Shown here: one piece after another, positions 24,664-34,959 of the stretch
How the letters are laid out: each line of letters opens with the position of its first letter
Numbering within the stretch: the first letter of the stretch is position 1
Assembly (NCBI GenBank): GCA_036874045.1
Contig: CM072341.1
Location: 14,768,501-14,832,500 of the forward strand
DNA: 64,000 bases
Reading direction: 5' to 3'
From: Cymodocea nodosa
Taxonomy: Eukaryota > Streptophyta > Magnoliopsida > Alismatales > Cymodoceaceae
Translations under genes and position numbers: made by a program
Notes under the pieces: generated by a model
What the model was told of the DNA's origin: nothing
Databases searched by the model: none
Seen by the model: the letters and a program-made list of their open reading frames with translations, nothing else

Positions 24664-25920
24664 ATGAGCACATGGACTTATTCTCCTAGCACTAAACAAT
24701 TAGTAAGAACACCTACATGGGATTATTTAACACAAAAGCATATTAAAAATTTTTCTGAAGTGAACTTTAATGAAATCCTTAGAGATATGTAACTAACCTT
24801 TCTTTAAAGGAGAATGAAGATATTGCTACTCTAGTAGAAAAACCATTAGGGAAAATTTTGTATCCTAAACTAGTTGATGAATCTTCATGTATTCGATTGC
24901 CAAACTTTGAGGGAGATAAGTTTGAACTGAAATCTAATTATATTAGTCAATTGCCACACTTTCCTGGATTAGAAAGATAAGATGCCTATTATTTTCTTAT
25001 AGAATTTAATGAAGTTTGTAAAATGATGAAAATGCCAAACATGAGTATTGATGCTATTAAACTTAGATATATTTCTTTTGTTTTAAAAGACACATCTAAG
25101 AGATGGTTATATACTTTGTCGCTTAATTCAATTTTTGCTTGGACTGAATTTTACTCTATTTTCTAGAAAAATATTATCCAACACATTAAATAATTAAAAA
25201 GAAAAAGAAAATATTAATATGTAACTAAAAACAAGGAGAATCATTCTAGAAATATTTTGAACGATTTAAAGATTTACTGACTCAATGTCTACATCATGCA
25301 ATGAGTAAAACACAATTAATATGTATAATTTATGAAGGCATAGATGTTTCAACTAAATCTTTATTAGAATCTACTTGTTAGAACAGATTTTTGAAACTAT
25401 GTAATAAAGAAGCATGGACATACTTAGAAAACTTTATAAAAAGAACTACTTAGTGGGAAAACTTGGTTGAAGCTATTACAAATAAAAGAATATTACCAAG
25501 GGGAATGCATGAAATAGATTCAAACACTATGCTTGAAGTTAAATTAATTGAATTAACAAAGAAAATAGAAGAATTATCATTAAATCAGAAACTAGAAAAA
25601 ATAACTTTGGAAATTCTTATAACCCTAATTGGAGAAATCACTTGAATTTATCTTGGAGAAATAACAATTTCTAAGGAGGGAAAAATATAAATGATAAAAA
25701 TATAAGTTATGAAGCATTAATTGAACAAGGATCTAGAATAGAGAAATTAGAAAAGATAATTTAACAATTAAACAATCGTCTAGATCATGTATTTGGAAAT
25801 GCTACCATTCGAAATTAAAATATGAATAGAAATATACCCCATAGATAGAAGGGTAACCCTATCAATAGAACTATTAATGAAATTGATACCTCCTATGGGA
25901 GGGTAGCTGAATGAGGTAGT
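24664..25920 (+). pseudogene. Ty3/gypsy-type gag (retrotransposon gag domain)
   Basis: From the ATG at 24664 the sequence reads as a plant gypsy gag of the Athila/Tat kind. It has FELKSNYISQLPHFPGLER near 24912-24978, a LIEFNEVCKMMKMPN block, WLYTLSLNSIFAWTEFY, YFERFKDLLTQCLHHAM near 25250-25300, and STKSLLES near 25350. The segment 25463-25645 is the open C-terminal part with a predicted coiled coil (KLIELTKKIEELSLNQ). A frame disturbance near 24790 and stops at usual Gln positions break it. No CCHC knuckle, protease, RT or integrase follows, so the element is gag-only, like large non-autonomous derivatives. Confidence 0.75.
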
Positions 25921-26030
25921 ATAATTGCTAGCACAATGTATAATATAGTAGGTAGAAAAATATAAAAAGAAAAGAAAATGAAAGTTTAATTATAGTTAGT
26001 AGTATCGTAGAGTTATTACTTAACTCAACA

Positions 26031-26059
26031 AACTTAGTCTGTTGAGTTATGACCTAACT
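26031..26059. repeat. Palindromic motif upstream of the F-box-like ORF
   Basis: TAACTCAACAAA and the near-inverse TCTGTTGAGTTA lie five bases apart, forming an imperfect stem. It lies 78 bp before the ORF start codon. Confidence 0.7.
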
Positions 26060-26136
26060 CTACAGAGGTATATGTAAGTAGCTATGTTAATTTTATCTTT
26101 GCTAAATTTTGTTTATGTTATACAGAATCACAACAG

Positions 26137-26493
26137 ATGGAATTGATGAAATTTCCACTAGATGCACTAAGGGAAGTATTGAGTAACTTATCAGCTAAAG
26201 ATATATGTAGATTGTGTTGTGTGTCAAAAGAAATTAAAGAATGTGTTAGAGAAAAATATTTTCATGGACTACAAGCTGCAAAGATGACTAATATTAGAGA
26301 TAGATTTTTATGGAAGTCATTTAATTGTAGTTTAATCAGCTATGAATATTTAAATATGGAAGAAACTGCTGGAATTCCACCTAATACATTGGAAGGAATA
26401 TATCATATTATGGGGATAGATGAAAGATTAATTATTTACAGAACCAAACCAAGGTATGCTATTCTATTACAAAACATTAACTCAACAAATTAA
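26137..26493 (+). CDS. Small F-box-like protein inside retroelement (118 aa)
   Basis: This is an uninterrupted 118-codon ORF in sequence where all other frames are decayed. Residues about 6-48 match the F-box pattern: FPLDALREVLSNLSAKDIC, then RLCCVSKEIKECV, that is hydrophobic-P-x-D-x-hydrophobic, then L-S-x-L, then a CxVSK turn. In the family this fold binds SKP1 within SCF ubiquitin ligases. The remaining 70 residues show no Kelch, LRR or FBA repeat that I can recognise. The ORF follows gag and precedes the element's 3' non-coding region, exactly between two copies of the palindromic motif; its last codons (INSTN, stop) are encoded by the downstream motif. I infer capture of a host F-box exon by the element. 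Expression is unknown, and a chance open frame in decayed DNA remains possible. Confidence 0.5.
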   Translation: MELMKFPLDALREVLSNLSAKDICRLCCVSKEIKECVREKYFHGLQAAKMTNIRDRFLWKSFNCSLISYEYLNMEETAGIPPNTLEGIYHIMGIDERLIIYRTKPRYAILLQNINSTN

Positions 26494-26506
26494 GTTCGTT
26501 GAGTTA
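26478..26506. repeat. Palindromic motif overlapping the F-box ORF stop
   Basis: TAACTCAACAAA and TTCGTTGAGTTA flank a 5-nt loop (ATTAAG region) and form an 11 of 12 bp stem. The stop codon TAA of the F-box-like ORF lies in the loop side of this hairpin. Confidence 0.75.
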
Positions 26507-26569
26507 GATGTTAAGTCAATAGAACATTATTCATGTCTACTAACATTTTCTATATTTACTGTAAATCCT

Positions 26570-28108
26570 TTACATTGAGGACAATGCAAAATGTAGGTAT
26601 GGGGGGAGGTAATTAGATTAAAATCCAAGTAATCTTGTTAATTAGAGGAATTAGGATTGTGTTGTAAATTTCTGTGGAAACTAAAAATCTTTTATGAATT
26701 TACTGTAATTAATTGAAATTTCTTGTAACAATCTAATAATTGAAACTATAAAAATTTTTTTTTTTGAAAAACTGTAATTGCCTGAATGTTATATTTAGAA
26801 TCTTATATAAAATACTATACAATTTTACTGTTAATACAAATCTAGATATAGTATCTTGTGCTTTTACTAAATTTTATGAGTTTAACAATTTCATGATTTT
26901 AAAGAAATTAGAATGCTTAACTATAACTCAGGAAATTATCTAAAGTCCTAAAAGAGCGAAAATGTTGATTTTTGGATTAAATGAAATACATATGATTAAC
27001 AATAAATTTAATTTGATTGATTAAACTTGTAGAATGATTTATGTGTAAATCCTATTAAACTATAGAAAAGTATGAGCTTATTGATATGGATTCATGTTTT
27101 CAATAAATTATAGAAGCATGATTATATGAGATTTATGTTTTATTGCATCTATATTAATGAAATATATATATATACTATGTTGAAAAGAAAAAAAGAGGAA
27201 AAAAAGAGAAAAACTTGGAGAGTTATTGATTTGTTTGATCATGAGCCTTTTTATACTTGAACAGATAGGTGGTATGTAAGGATTGTTGACCTGAAAAAGG
27301 ACTCTTTAAATCTAGCAACCTAAGATCCTGATCAGATATGAGATTGTTGACTGAAAGCTCGATACATGGGTACACTAGAAAACTCTTTTATGATTCAAAC
27401 TTTTCACGTTAACTTTTAAAGTAAAAATATGCATATACTATTCTGAAAAGATAAAATTGTTTTGTGAAGATACAAATATCTTTTGAATCAAGTATGTTCT
27501 CTATTATCTATGATTATTGAAGTATGAATCTAGAATTAGATTTTTGAAGTTGTTTATTTATACAATTCATTATTCTTCTTGTTTTAATCATATTGAGTTG
27601 AATTATGTTTTGATTTGTATGTAGTTGAAATTTATTCTAGAAATCATATTAGGAAATTCAAGATAACAAATGTTTGAAAAAGAAAAAATTGATAATATAA
27701 CTACCACCTATGTGATGATAGTATATTTTGTATGTAATTTACATTTGTTTTAAATGTATTTGCAGGTTGGAGAGGAGAAAACAATGCTAAAATAGAGTAC
27801 TAAATTAATACAAAATATCTTTATATTAATCTAATCTATGTATTTTGAAGATACAAAATGAAGAATTAGTTCTAGCACTTTAGAAAGACCAACTAGTTAG
27901 ATAATTTTATTGTTTATTGAAATTGATTCGTACAAAATACTAAAAATCTTAATGATTATTATTTGAAATATCTGAATGTTAGTGTTAATGATAAATCTTA
28001 GATTAACTAACATTAAAAACTTTAATTGATGTTATTTACATTCTATGGAACTACCCAATGGATGGTCGAATTCTCCTATGAATAACAATATTTAACTAGA
28101 AATGTAAC
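26570..28108 (+). other. 3' non-coding region of the gypsy-type element
   Basis: It starts with CATTGAGGACAATGC followed by GTATGGGGGGAGG (about 26574-26611), a block typical of the region after the coding part in plant Athila/Tat elements. The rest is AT-rich without reading frames. A (TA)n run lies at about 27162-27175. 27230-27400 contains a diffuse block (TTGTTGACCTG ... AGATTGTTGACTG) that may be a short internal duplication. Confidence 0.5.
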
Positions 28109-28201
28109 CTCGTGGACTTAAGTTAAGTCCACGAGTTTAGTTAGTTGAGTTGGTTGTAACTCCACAAACTAGGTTCGTTGAGTTAACAGTAACTCAACGA
28201 A
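28109..28201. repeat. Pair of perfect hairpins of the palindromic family
   Basis: Positions 28109-28135 form a perfect 13-bp inverted repeat around a single base, with arms CTCGTGGACTTAA / TTAAGTCCACGAG. Positions 28174-28201 form a 12-bp inverted repeat with a 4-nt loop, with arms TTCGTTGAGTTA / TAACTCAACGAA. Such perfection in otherwise eroded DNA is notable. Confidence 0.85.
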
Positions 28202-28230
28202 GTGCTTAATTGAATACATACAAACTCTAG

Positions 28231-28784
28231 CGTAAAAATTAAAATAGTACATAATTCTTACTCAATCTCTATGGGATCAACTTGTACTTGCACACAAATA
28301 TAATGTACACTATGCACTTGCAGTTAAAAATACAAATTGGACTTAATATCTAATTTGTGTGAAAAGTTGTTTGTTTACTTCTAAAAGAATTTATTAATAT
28401 AAGCATAAAAACAAATCAAACAAGTTTTCTCAATAAACAACATGCGACATGATTATACCACTAAAAACTTAATCACTTACAGTCACACCTCCTCTCTCTA
28501 TAGAATTATGAACTTGTAAGTTGATCTCATTTTCAGTATATTAACATCAACCTGAAACCAAGGCTAGAAGTTTTACAATCTCTTAAGAGATGAGTCGATG
28601 CTTGGTGAAAATGATTTTCCTTCTTACGATATAATTACTCATCATAGTAGTTGTCAGTCATCGTATTTGGCTCGGAATCAACCTGACATTTGGAAAGTAT
28701 CTTCATAGACCTTTGATGGTTGGTGATTATGGTGATGTTGTGGAGCTTCAGAGAACTACCAATGCTTCCTGCAGTTAGCGTGGT
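28231..28784 (+). repeat. LTR-end-like block related to the solo LTR
   Basis: Around 28261-28330 the + strand reads TCTCTATGGGATCAACTTG, then ACTTGCACAC, then TATGCACTTGCAG. This is the same block that lies inverted at 16810-16870 in the solo LTR, where the outer end follows within about 100 bp. An LTR or element end of that family is therefore likely between 28340 and 28450, but I cannot fix the exact boundary. Confidence 0.45.
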
Positions 28785-29648
28785 TCTCCACACCGTTCTT
28801 CATTTTTCTCCTCTTCTTTTTATATTTCTTTCAGTAGTAACTGCTTTCACCTAAATGATCAATTGAATTTCCTTCATTCATATCGACATTGGTGATTTCT
28901 TCTTCATTCCACGAGTTAAATCCTACGTGCTACATGCAATCGTGGTTTTCCTTCGAATTTCCTATTTCTACAACTACTCACAGTGGCATATTAGAAAATA
29001 ACTAGTTTGTGGAGTTAGTGTAACTCAATGTACTTCTCTCGTTAAGTAAAGTTTAACTCAACGAACTTGATATAAATAATATTAAACATGTACAACTCAT
29101 GTGACATAAAGAAATATTTATAATTTAAAACAACTTTTCAATGGAAAAATGATTTTTCTTTGAATACTTACAAATTGTAAGTATTCGAAACTTATATGCA
29201 TTTTAGATAGTTAGCATCCAACCTTCTGAAAGATAACTTAAGTCATGTTTTAATGTCACGACACATGTCCTATTGGAAACAAATATCACATTTAACTTCA
29301 ACACATACATACTCTTAACTTAACAAGTTTTTACACATTTAAACCTATAACTCAACGAACTTACCTCGTTTAGTTAACTATAACTCAACGAATTGTTATC
29401 GTGCACTATACATGATATAAATATATGTAAATAAAATATATCATGCTTAATACTATAAAACCACACTTAAATCAGGTTTTCAATCTTTTAGAAATGATAT
29501 TTAATTAATGTTAATTCCTTGAAATTATGCACATTCTTTAATTAAGGCATATAATCGTGCAATTGTAATATAATGGTTTAATTATTATATGATAAGCTAA
29601 ATATTATACAATTAACCATTAATATTATACACTTTTTCATTCTAAACA
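28785..29648 (+). repeat. Right arm segment matching 20040-20590 inverted
   Basis: Reverse-complement matches include GAATGAAGGAAATTC against GAATGAAGGAAATCC, GAAAGAAATATAAAA, AAACTAGTTATTTTCTAAT, and the 150 bp around ATGGTTAATT...TATTTAGCTTA. The right copy is about 300 bp longer, and the extra part (about 29070-29400) holds more palindromic motifs. Confidence 0.7.
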
Positions 29649-30005
29649 TATCTCTTGAGTTGATTTATGAAGTATTAGGTTTAAAAAATGAAGGTGTTGT
29701 TGTAACAAACAGATTTCAAATTGTAAGATAACTAGAATGGGATATACATACACTATCTAAAATTTGAGCTGTATATTTTGAAATGAGATTAATGAAAATT
29801 TTGAATATTTAAGCACAATTTATTACAAGTATTTTGCATGCACTTTTGTTTCAAAGAGTTAGATGAAAAGGGAGAGATGATTATATTCTTAAGTATAAGA
29901 TTAAATTTTTTAAGGAGAGATGAAATTTGTTTAAGTTATCTATTGAAAAAAAAAATGTATTAATTGATTCAATATGTTTTTTGTCATCATCAAAAATGGG
30001 GAAAA
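29649..30005 (+). pseudogene. Degraded transposon protein fragment and polypurine tract
   Basis: 29660-29950 can be read as a weak coding pattern (VLGLKNEGVVVTNRFQIV, then LEWDIHTLSK, then AVYFEMR) with stops at Gln-like positions, resembling plant transposon protein fragments near LTR ends. It is followed by TGTCATCATCAAAAATGGGG and AAAA directly before the LTR, a standard polypurine tract arrangement in plant copia elements. Confidence 0.45.
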
Positions 30006-31689
30006 TGTTAAGAATTATATTTTGATGATGTGTGCAAAACATTAATTAATCATATTTAATCAATTAATTTTGTTCTTTAAGAAGTTAAATTAAATGCATC
30101 GATATATACAGAAAATGTTTAAAAGTTATATATTTGTCTATATTAGATCATAAAAATTGACTAAGTTAAATAACATGTCATTTAGTTAGACTAAATTTTA
30201 TACAACTTATCATTGAGTTAGTTTAATGTGTTTTTATAATGTTAAGCATGATATGTTTTACATCGCATATTTATGTATCATGTGTTGTGTACGTAACTCA
30301 TTGAGTTAATAATGTTATGTTACAATTTATGTTCAAGTTGTATACTGTAACTCATTAACTTAGTATAATGCACATGTTGAATTTCATTTTACAAATGTTA
30401 TTGAGTATCACGTAAGTTGTATATGTTTAACTTGTTATGTTAGCATAACTACATGCGTTGAGTTGCATATTTAAAGTACTAAGGTAACTTATTAAGTTAA
30501 TGTTATAAAAGAGTTATTTTTGCTCATGATAAATTATTATTGTAAAACATTTAATTTATATCACGTATATGTCACATGCTGAACTTGTTGAGTTAGTCAC
30601 GTTGAGTTACAATTTTATATTCTATTATGCATTAAGTTAGTATTAATGTAACGAGATGTTATTACACTTGGTGAAAATTTTGGTCGAGAATGTTTGTTTT
30701 GTAGAGAATTGTTCAATTGATCTAGATCAATGAATTTTAAAAAAATGTGGAACAAAATGTGTGATTTTTATGAAAGGCTAAGATCTTTTGAATTATTTCA
30801 AATTATGAATGAAAGATCAAGATCAATTGAGAAGGATGTGGATCAAGACGTGAATAGTGTATGTTGATCAAGTCATGGATAAACGTGAAAATGTGCATAC
30901 ATCGATCATTGATTATTTAAGCCATACATTTACATTGATCAAATACTTACGAGAATAAAAGAGAATAGCCATTCACTCAAGCCTCTCAAGAACATTTCTT
31001 TCCAAGATTCTCAACTTTGGTGAAGATCAAGAAATTCAAGAAGTTATTCATTGAAGATTTATAAAATGGAAGAGAAGGACTTCACAAACAAGGAGAAAGA
31101 TTTAAATTCCACATTTTTGTTTTCTTGTTTTACATGATTGTGTGAATTGCTAATGTGTATTTTTGATTGTTAAATTATAGAACTTAGAATTCAAGAGGTT
31201 TTCGAATTGTATATCTTGATTAAAACTCTGTAAATTAATTTTTAAATAAAAATTATTACTAATAGTTTGAATTAGAGTTTTAATTATTGCTTATAATTGA
31301 AAAACACAATTTGTACAAGGCGGTTACCTTATTGTCATAGGGTTGTAGCATTGTGTTGTGTACAAAGTGGTACTTTGTGTATTATGGTTGAGTGTATAGC
31401 TAAGAAAACACCATTGTAAGAGTTTGTGGACCCTTGTAAAGGTTGGTATTGAACCTTAAAAATATCAAGTTAGTGGAAATTTCAAGGTTAGGGCCTTAGG
31501 GAGTAGATTAACCCATTTGAGTGAACCATTATAAAAAAATTTCTTGTGTTTTTTAATATTTCATTTCTGTAGTATCTTTGTTGTTGTGATAAGTGTGAAT
31601 TGTTAGAAATAAAAGAATTTGATAACTTTGATATAAAAGGTTAAAGTGAGTTAAAAATCAATAGACCTATTAAGGGAACTTACTATTTA

Positions 31690-31721
<32 letters not shown>

Positions 31722-31751
31722 CTCCCTCTAGTGAGCTTCATTCTAATAACA
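30006..31751 (+). repeat. 3' LTR of the mirrored element (1,746 bp)
   Basis: It starts TGTTAAGAATTATATTTTG and ends TTCTAATAACA, with the perfect terminal pair TGTTA / TAACA, directly after a polypurine tract. The last part, TACTATTTAC then 29 C residues (31690-31718) then CTCTAGTGAG, is the CACCCCCCTCTAG-like end common in large plant copia LTRs. Several degenerate copies of the GAGTTA/TAACTC motif lie at 30180-30640. No primer-binding site follows, which agrees with a 3' LTR. Confidence 0.75.
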
Positions 31752-33670
31752 AGGTTGTTGTAGTTCATGCTCCCCTTCTAGCCCCATTTTGGTGTTGACT
31801 TAAAGAGAATATGGTTACATTCAAGCTTGGAGCAACAGATGACTCCAACACCTTCTTTTGAGTCCAACTAAAGACCACCCCTTTTTGGTGGTGACTTGAT
31901 GGTGATAGCCCAAGGATGTTGCATGGAAGAGGCTTGGAGCCCTTCTAGTTGGATTAAGCTTAAGGTATAATATGTGGGATGAGAAGATCATTTGTTGTTT
32001 TTATGTATTTGCATGAGTGCTATTTGTTTGTATGGATTTGCATTTGTTAATGTCATGTTTGTTTGGATGTTTAGTGTAGGTAGTAATTTTAGGAACTTCT
32101 TTTTAATGATTGAATTTGACATTAGTATGTTTATAAAAATTCTATTTGAAAATGGTTGATGGCATTATGAATATGTGATTATGTGAGTGTGAATAAGTTG
32201 TTTTGTAGTTAGTGCATAGTGTGTTGTGGAATGATTTTAGCATTTTGATGGTGTAGGAATGAGTTGTTTATCTTAGCATTCACTCCAAGACCTTGTGAGA
32301 TAAGGAGATGCAATGATTGAAAAATTATAGCCCAATGTATATACTTTAAGTGAACTCAAGGCAAGGTAAAGAAAGGGAGGAACATTGGCTTCTTGCATCC
32401 CATTTTCTATTTTGGTAATTTCAAATGTATAGCTTCTTTATGCATTTTGTTTATTTATTTTATTTTTCACTTTATTTCATTTGTTTGAGTGCATCACTTA
32501 GTAGGGTATTTTTTGAATCTATATTCTCCAAGCTCCTTGTGGATTCAACACCATACTTGCACAATTACTTTAATAAGCATTGTGAACTTACAATTACTTA
32601 AAATGTAGATTTAGAAACCTAATCCTAAATTACCTACATGCACTACCTAATCGACTTTGGGTCCTAGCCTATTAGAATTAGGTTCATATAGTCTAGGCTT
32701 ATGTAGGGTCTATCCTCATACATAGGTGAGGGATGTTGCACGTGACAACATCCCTATATGTCTCATAAGCTCCTAGCTCTTTTTTTGTTGGGTCCAACAG
32801 CTTACTCTCCTTTGGGACCTATAGTCTAATTTCTCTTTCTATGTTGCACACATAGATGTACCTACATTTGACACATATGAACACTAACACCTATTAGACA
32901 TCTAAGAGACCAACCTTTGGTTAAGCATGTAGGGTGTCTAATACCTTTCCTATAAGCAACTAGAAAACTTGTTCAAAACTCTTTGGTAAGCTAGTTAATC
33001 TTACCCTTCTTAAAGCGCATATATCATTTGCATACATCACATTGCATTTTACCATATGGTTTTCTGAGTTTACTTGTCTAATAGACTAGATGACAACTCA
33101 TTTTCTCTATGATGCAAGTTAATCAATTCACTTTATCAACAACAATGTCACAATTGTCATTTAATCTTTATTATGTTTGTTCCTTTTATGTTTTATTTTA
33201 TTGTTTTCATTTGTGTAAGTACTTGAATGTAGAGTTGATTCCAATAAAGACTTCCAACTATCTCTAACTTCAATAGGAATTTAGGAGATTTGCTAATAGT
33301 AGGTTTGAGTGTTTGACCATGTGATCTTTTGATTTAGGGACAAAGGTGATGTTTTGAACAAATTGAAACCCACCTTTATAAAGGCTTTGGGTGACAGTGC
33401 TTCATAGGTATGTGGTGATAATACATTTGCATAGAGGCATCATTTGTGTGTTGGGTGTTCATCATTGAGAAGTGCAAATGTTGTTATTGAGATTTATGAC
33501 TAAGACGTAGAAGTTTGAGAACCAGGATGACCATACAAGTAGAGGATGTTGTATATCAACTATTGCATGCAAGTTACATGGCACTTTATGAACCTAATTA
33601 GTGGAAGATTGTCTAGTAGTTAACAATGTATTAATAGTCTTATCCAATGTATTGTCGAGAACTTTTATAT
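31752..33670 (+). mobile_element. LTR-like segment related to the solo LTR, fragmentary
   Basis: About 31760-32160 matches the reverse complement of 18440-18020 in the solo LTR: TGGTGGTGA, GATAGCCCAAG, GAAGATC(A/G)TTTG, TATTTGAAAATGG. A CTCCTTGTGGATTCAACACC block with ACTTGCAC near 32526-32560 corresponds to the same LTR-end block. The segment 32920-33010 (GTAGGGTGTCTAATACCTTTCC) is a phrase common at plant gypsy element starts. No intact end pair or TSD was found. Confidence 0.5.
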
Positions 33671-34194
33671 AGTATTTAATGTCCCTTATGGAATCACTAA
33701 GCAAGAAAGATCTAGCTCCTCTCAAGAACCCTCCAAACTCTCCCTTTCTCACTTTCACCCTCTCCTTTCTTCTTGTTTGTACTCACAACCCTAAACACAA
33801 CCTTGATTTGAACCCATTCTCAAGCATGATTGATACCAAGCACAACAAAGTACAACAACTTAGTATCAAAGTAAGAAAATTATTAGAAATGAATGAAGTG
33901 TAAAGATCTCAAAGCCTTTAAGATCATTATCAAGAAGTTAATAAGGAACCTCCAACATGAACTAGAGGCAAATATAGAGGCAAAGCTAGAAACCTTTAAT
34001 CAAAACCTCCACTAAGAAATTTCCAAAAGTGTCCAAGGCCTTGAGAAATGAAATCTATAACCTTGCTCACCAAGTGAAGTTGCACCAAACACACACAGAG
34101 CAAGAAAGTAGTAAAGACTGTAAGCTCATCAGAGATGCCTGATTCAAGAAGGTGGGGGGGAAACAAAACCTTTATAGTTAAACTTCCCATCTTT

Positions 34195-34850
34195 GATAGA
34201 ATGCAAGAGCCAAATGTGTGGCTCTACAAGGCCCAAAGGTACTTCAAGTTATATCAAGTATCATAGGGCAAAAAAGTTACCATTGTTACTTACCACTTGA
34301 TAGGAAAGCCCTAAAGTGGTATTGTTTTTCTAATAGGCAAGGTAGCATGAGTTGGGAGGATGTGAACCAAGCACTAGTCACAAGGTTTTGATATTGATGT
34401 GAGGATGCCATGGTGTTATTGCTAATACTCAAACAAGAAGTAGACCTCGATAAGTATCACCACAACTTTAAAAGGCTAAGCAACCAAGTTACAAACCTCA
34501 AGGAAGACTTGCAGCTCAATTTTTCTTGAGTGAATTAAGAGAAGTTGCAATACAAGGTTGGATCCCTACTACCTTAGAATGTGAAAGAAGTTATTGAATT
34601 AGTGACATATTAGGATTGAAAATGCAAGGACAAAAAAAGGTTAATCAAAACATCAAGAGACTGTAAGGGAAGCCTGACTCAAAGTTAAGAAAATTAAAAA
34701 GGAGAGTTCAAGTTGTCAATTAAGTAGATTTCCAATGATGAATTGGAGAGAAAAAGGAAGCAATATTATGTTTCAATTATAATAAAAAATGGGACTAAAA
34801 CCACAAACATGCAAAAAGGGAAGCCTTTTTGCTTTAGATGGAAAGGTTGG
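34195..34850 (+). pseudogene. Gypsy-1 gag remnant
   Basis: It reads FDRMQEPNVWLYKAQRYFKLYQ (34190-34255), then YHLIGKALKWYCFSNRQGSMSWEDVNQAL, then YHHNFKRLSNQV, all standard blocks of chromovirus gag. Near 34765-34810 a CFNYNKKW...H pattern marks the zinc knuckle, with Tyr where the second Cys is normal. Stops and one-base shifts are frequent. The 33679-33903 open frame upstream may be the gag start or unrelated sequence. Confidence 0.65.
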
Positions 34851-34959
34851 AAGAAGATGAGGAAGAGGTCGATGATGGTCCTACTCCTATGGAAGTTTCC
34901 CTACATGTAATTAGTGGCAAAATCACCACCAAACCATCAAACTATAGGGAAAGATACAA

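Larger units (their letters stand above)
19846..31751. mobile_element. Head-to-head mirrored LTR element (two inverted copies)
   Basis: The left part (19846-21250) is the reverse complement of separate parts of the right half: about 21470-22650, then 28785-29648, then the LTR end at 31450-31751. The order is preserved, so the left part is a - strand copy with two internal deletions and the right part a longer + strand copy. A spacer of about 220 bp separates the arms. Outer edges mirror each other: TTTAGAGGGGGTGAATAA at the left, and the complement of TTTACC(C)nCTCTAG at the right. The + copy carries an unidentified ORF, a gypsy-type gag, an F-box-like ORF and a 3' LTR. No 5' LTR is visible because the inverted copy occupies that place. 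Confidence 0.7.

Noticed and set aside
21387-25920. Reassignment or readthrough of TAG/TAA as glutamine
   Set aside because: Stops at Gln positions recur in unrelated elements along with normal Gln codons, TGA at Arg/Trp positions and frame shifts. Decay of methylated cytosine explains all of this, and nuclear plant genomes use the standard code.
19846-31751. Foldback or Mutator-like DNA transposon with long terminal inverted repeats
   Set aside because: The arms carry gag-linked retroelement sequence and LTR ends, the arms meet near one side and not at the two outer ends, and no transposase is present.
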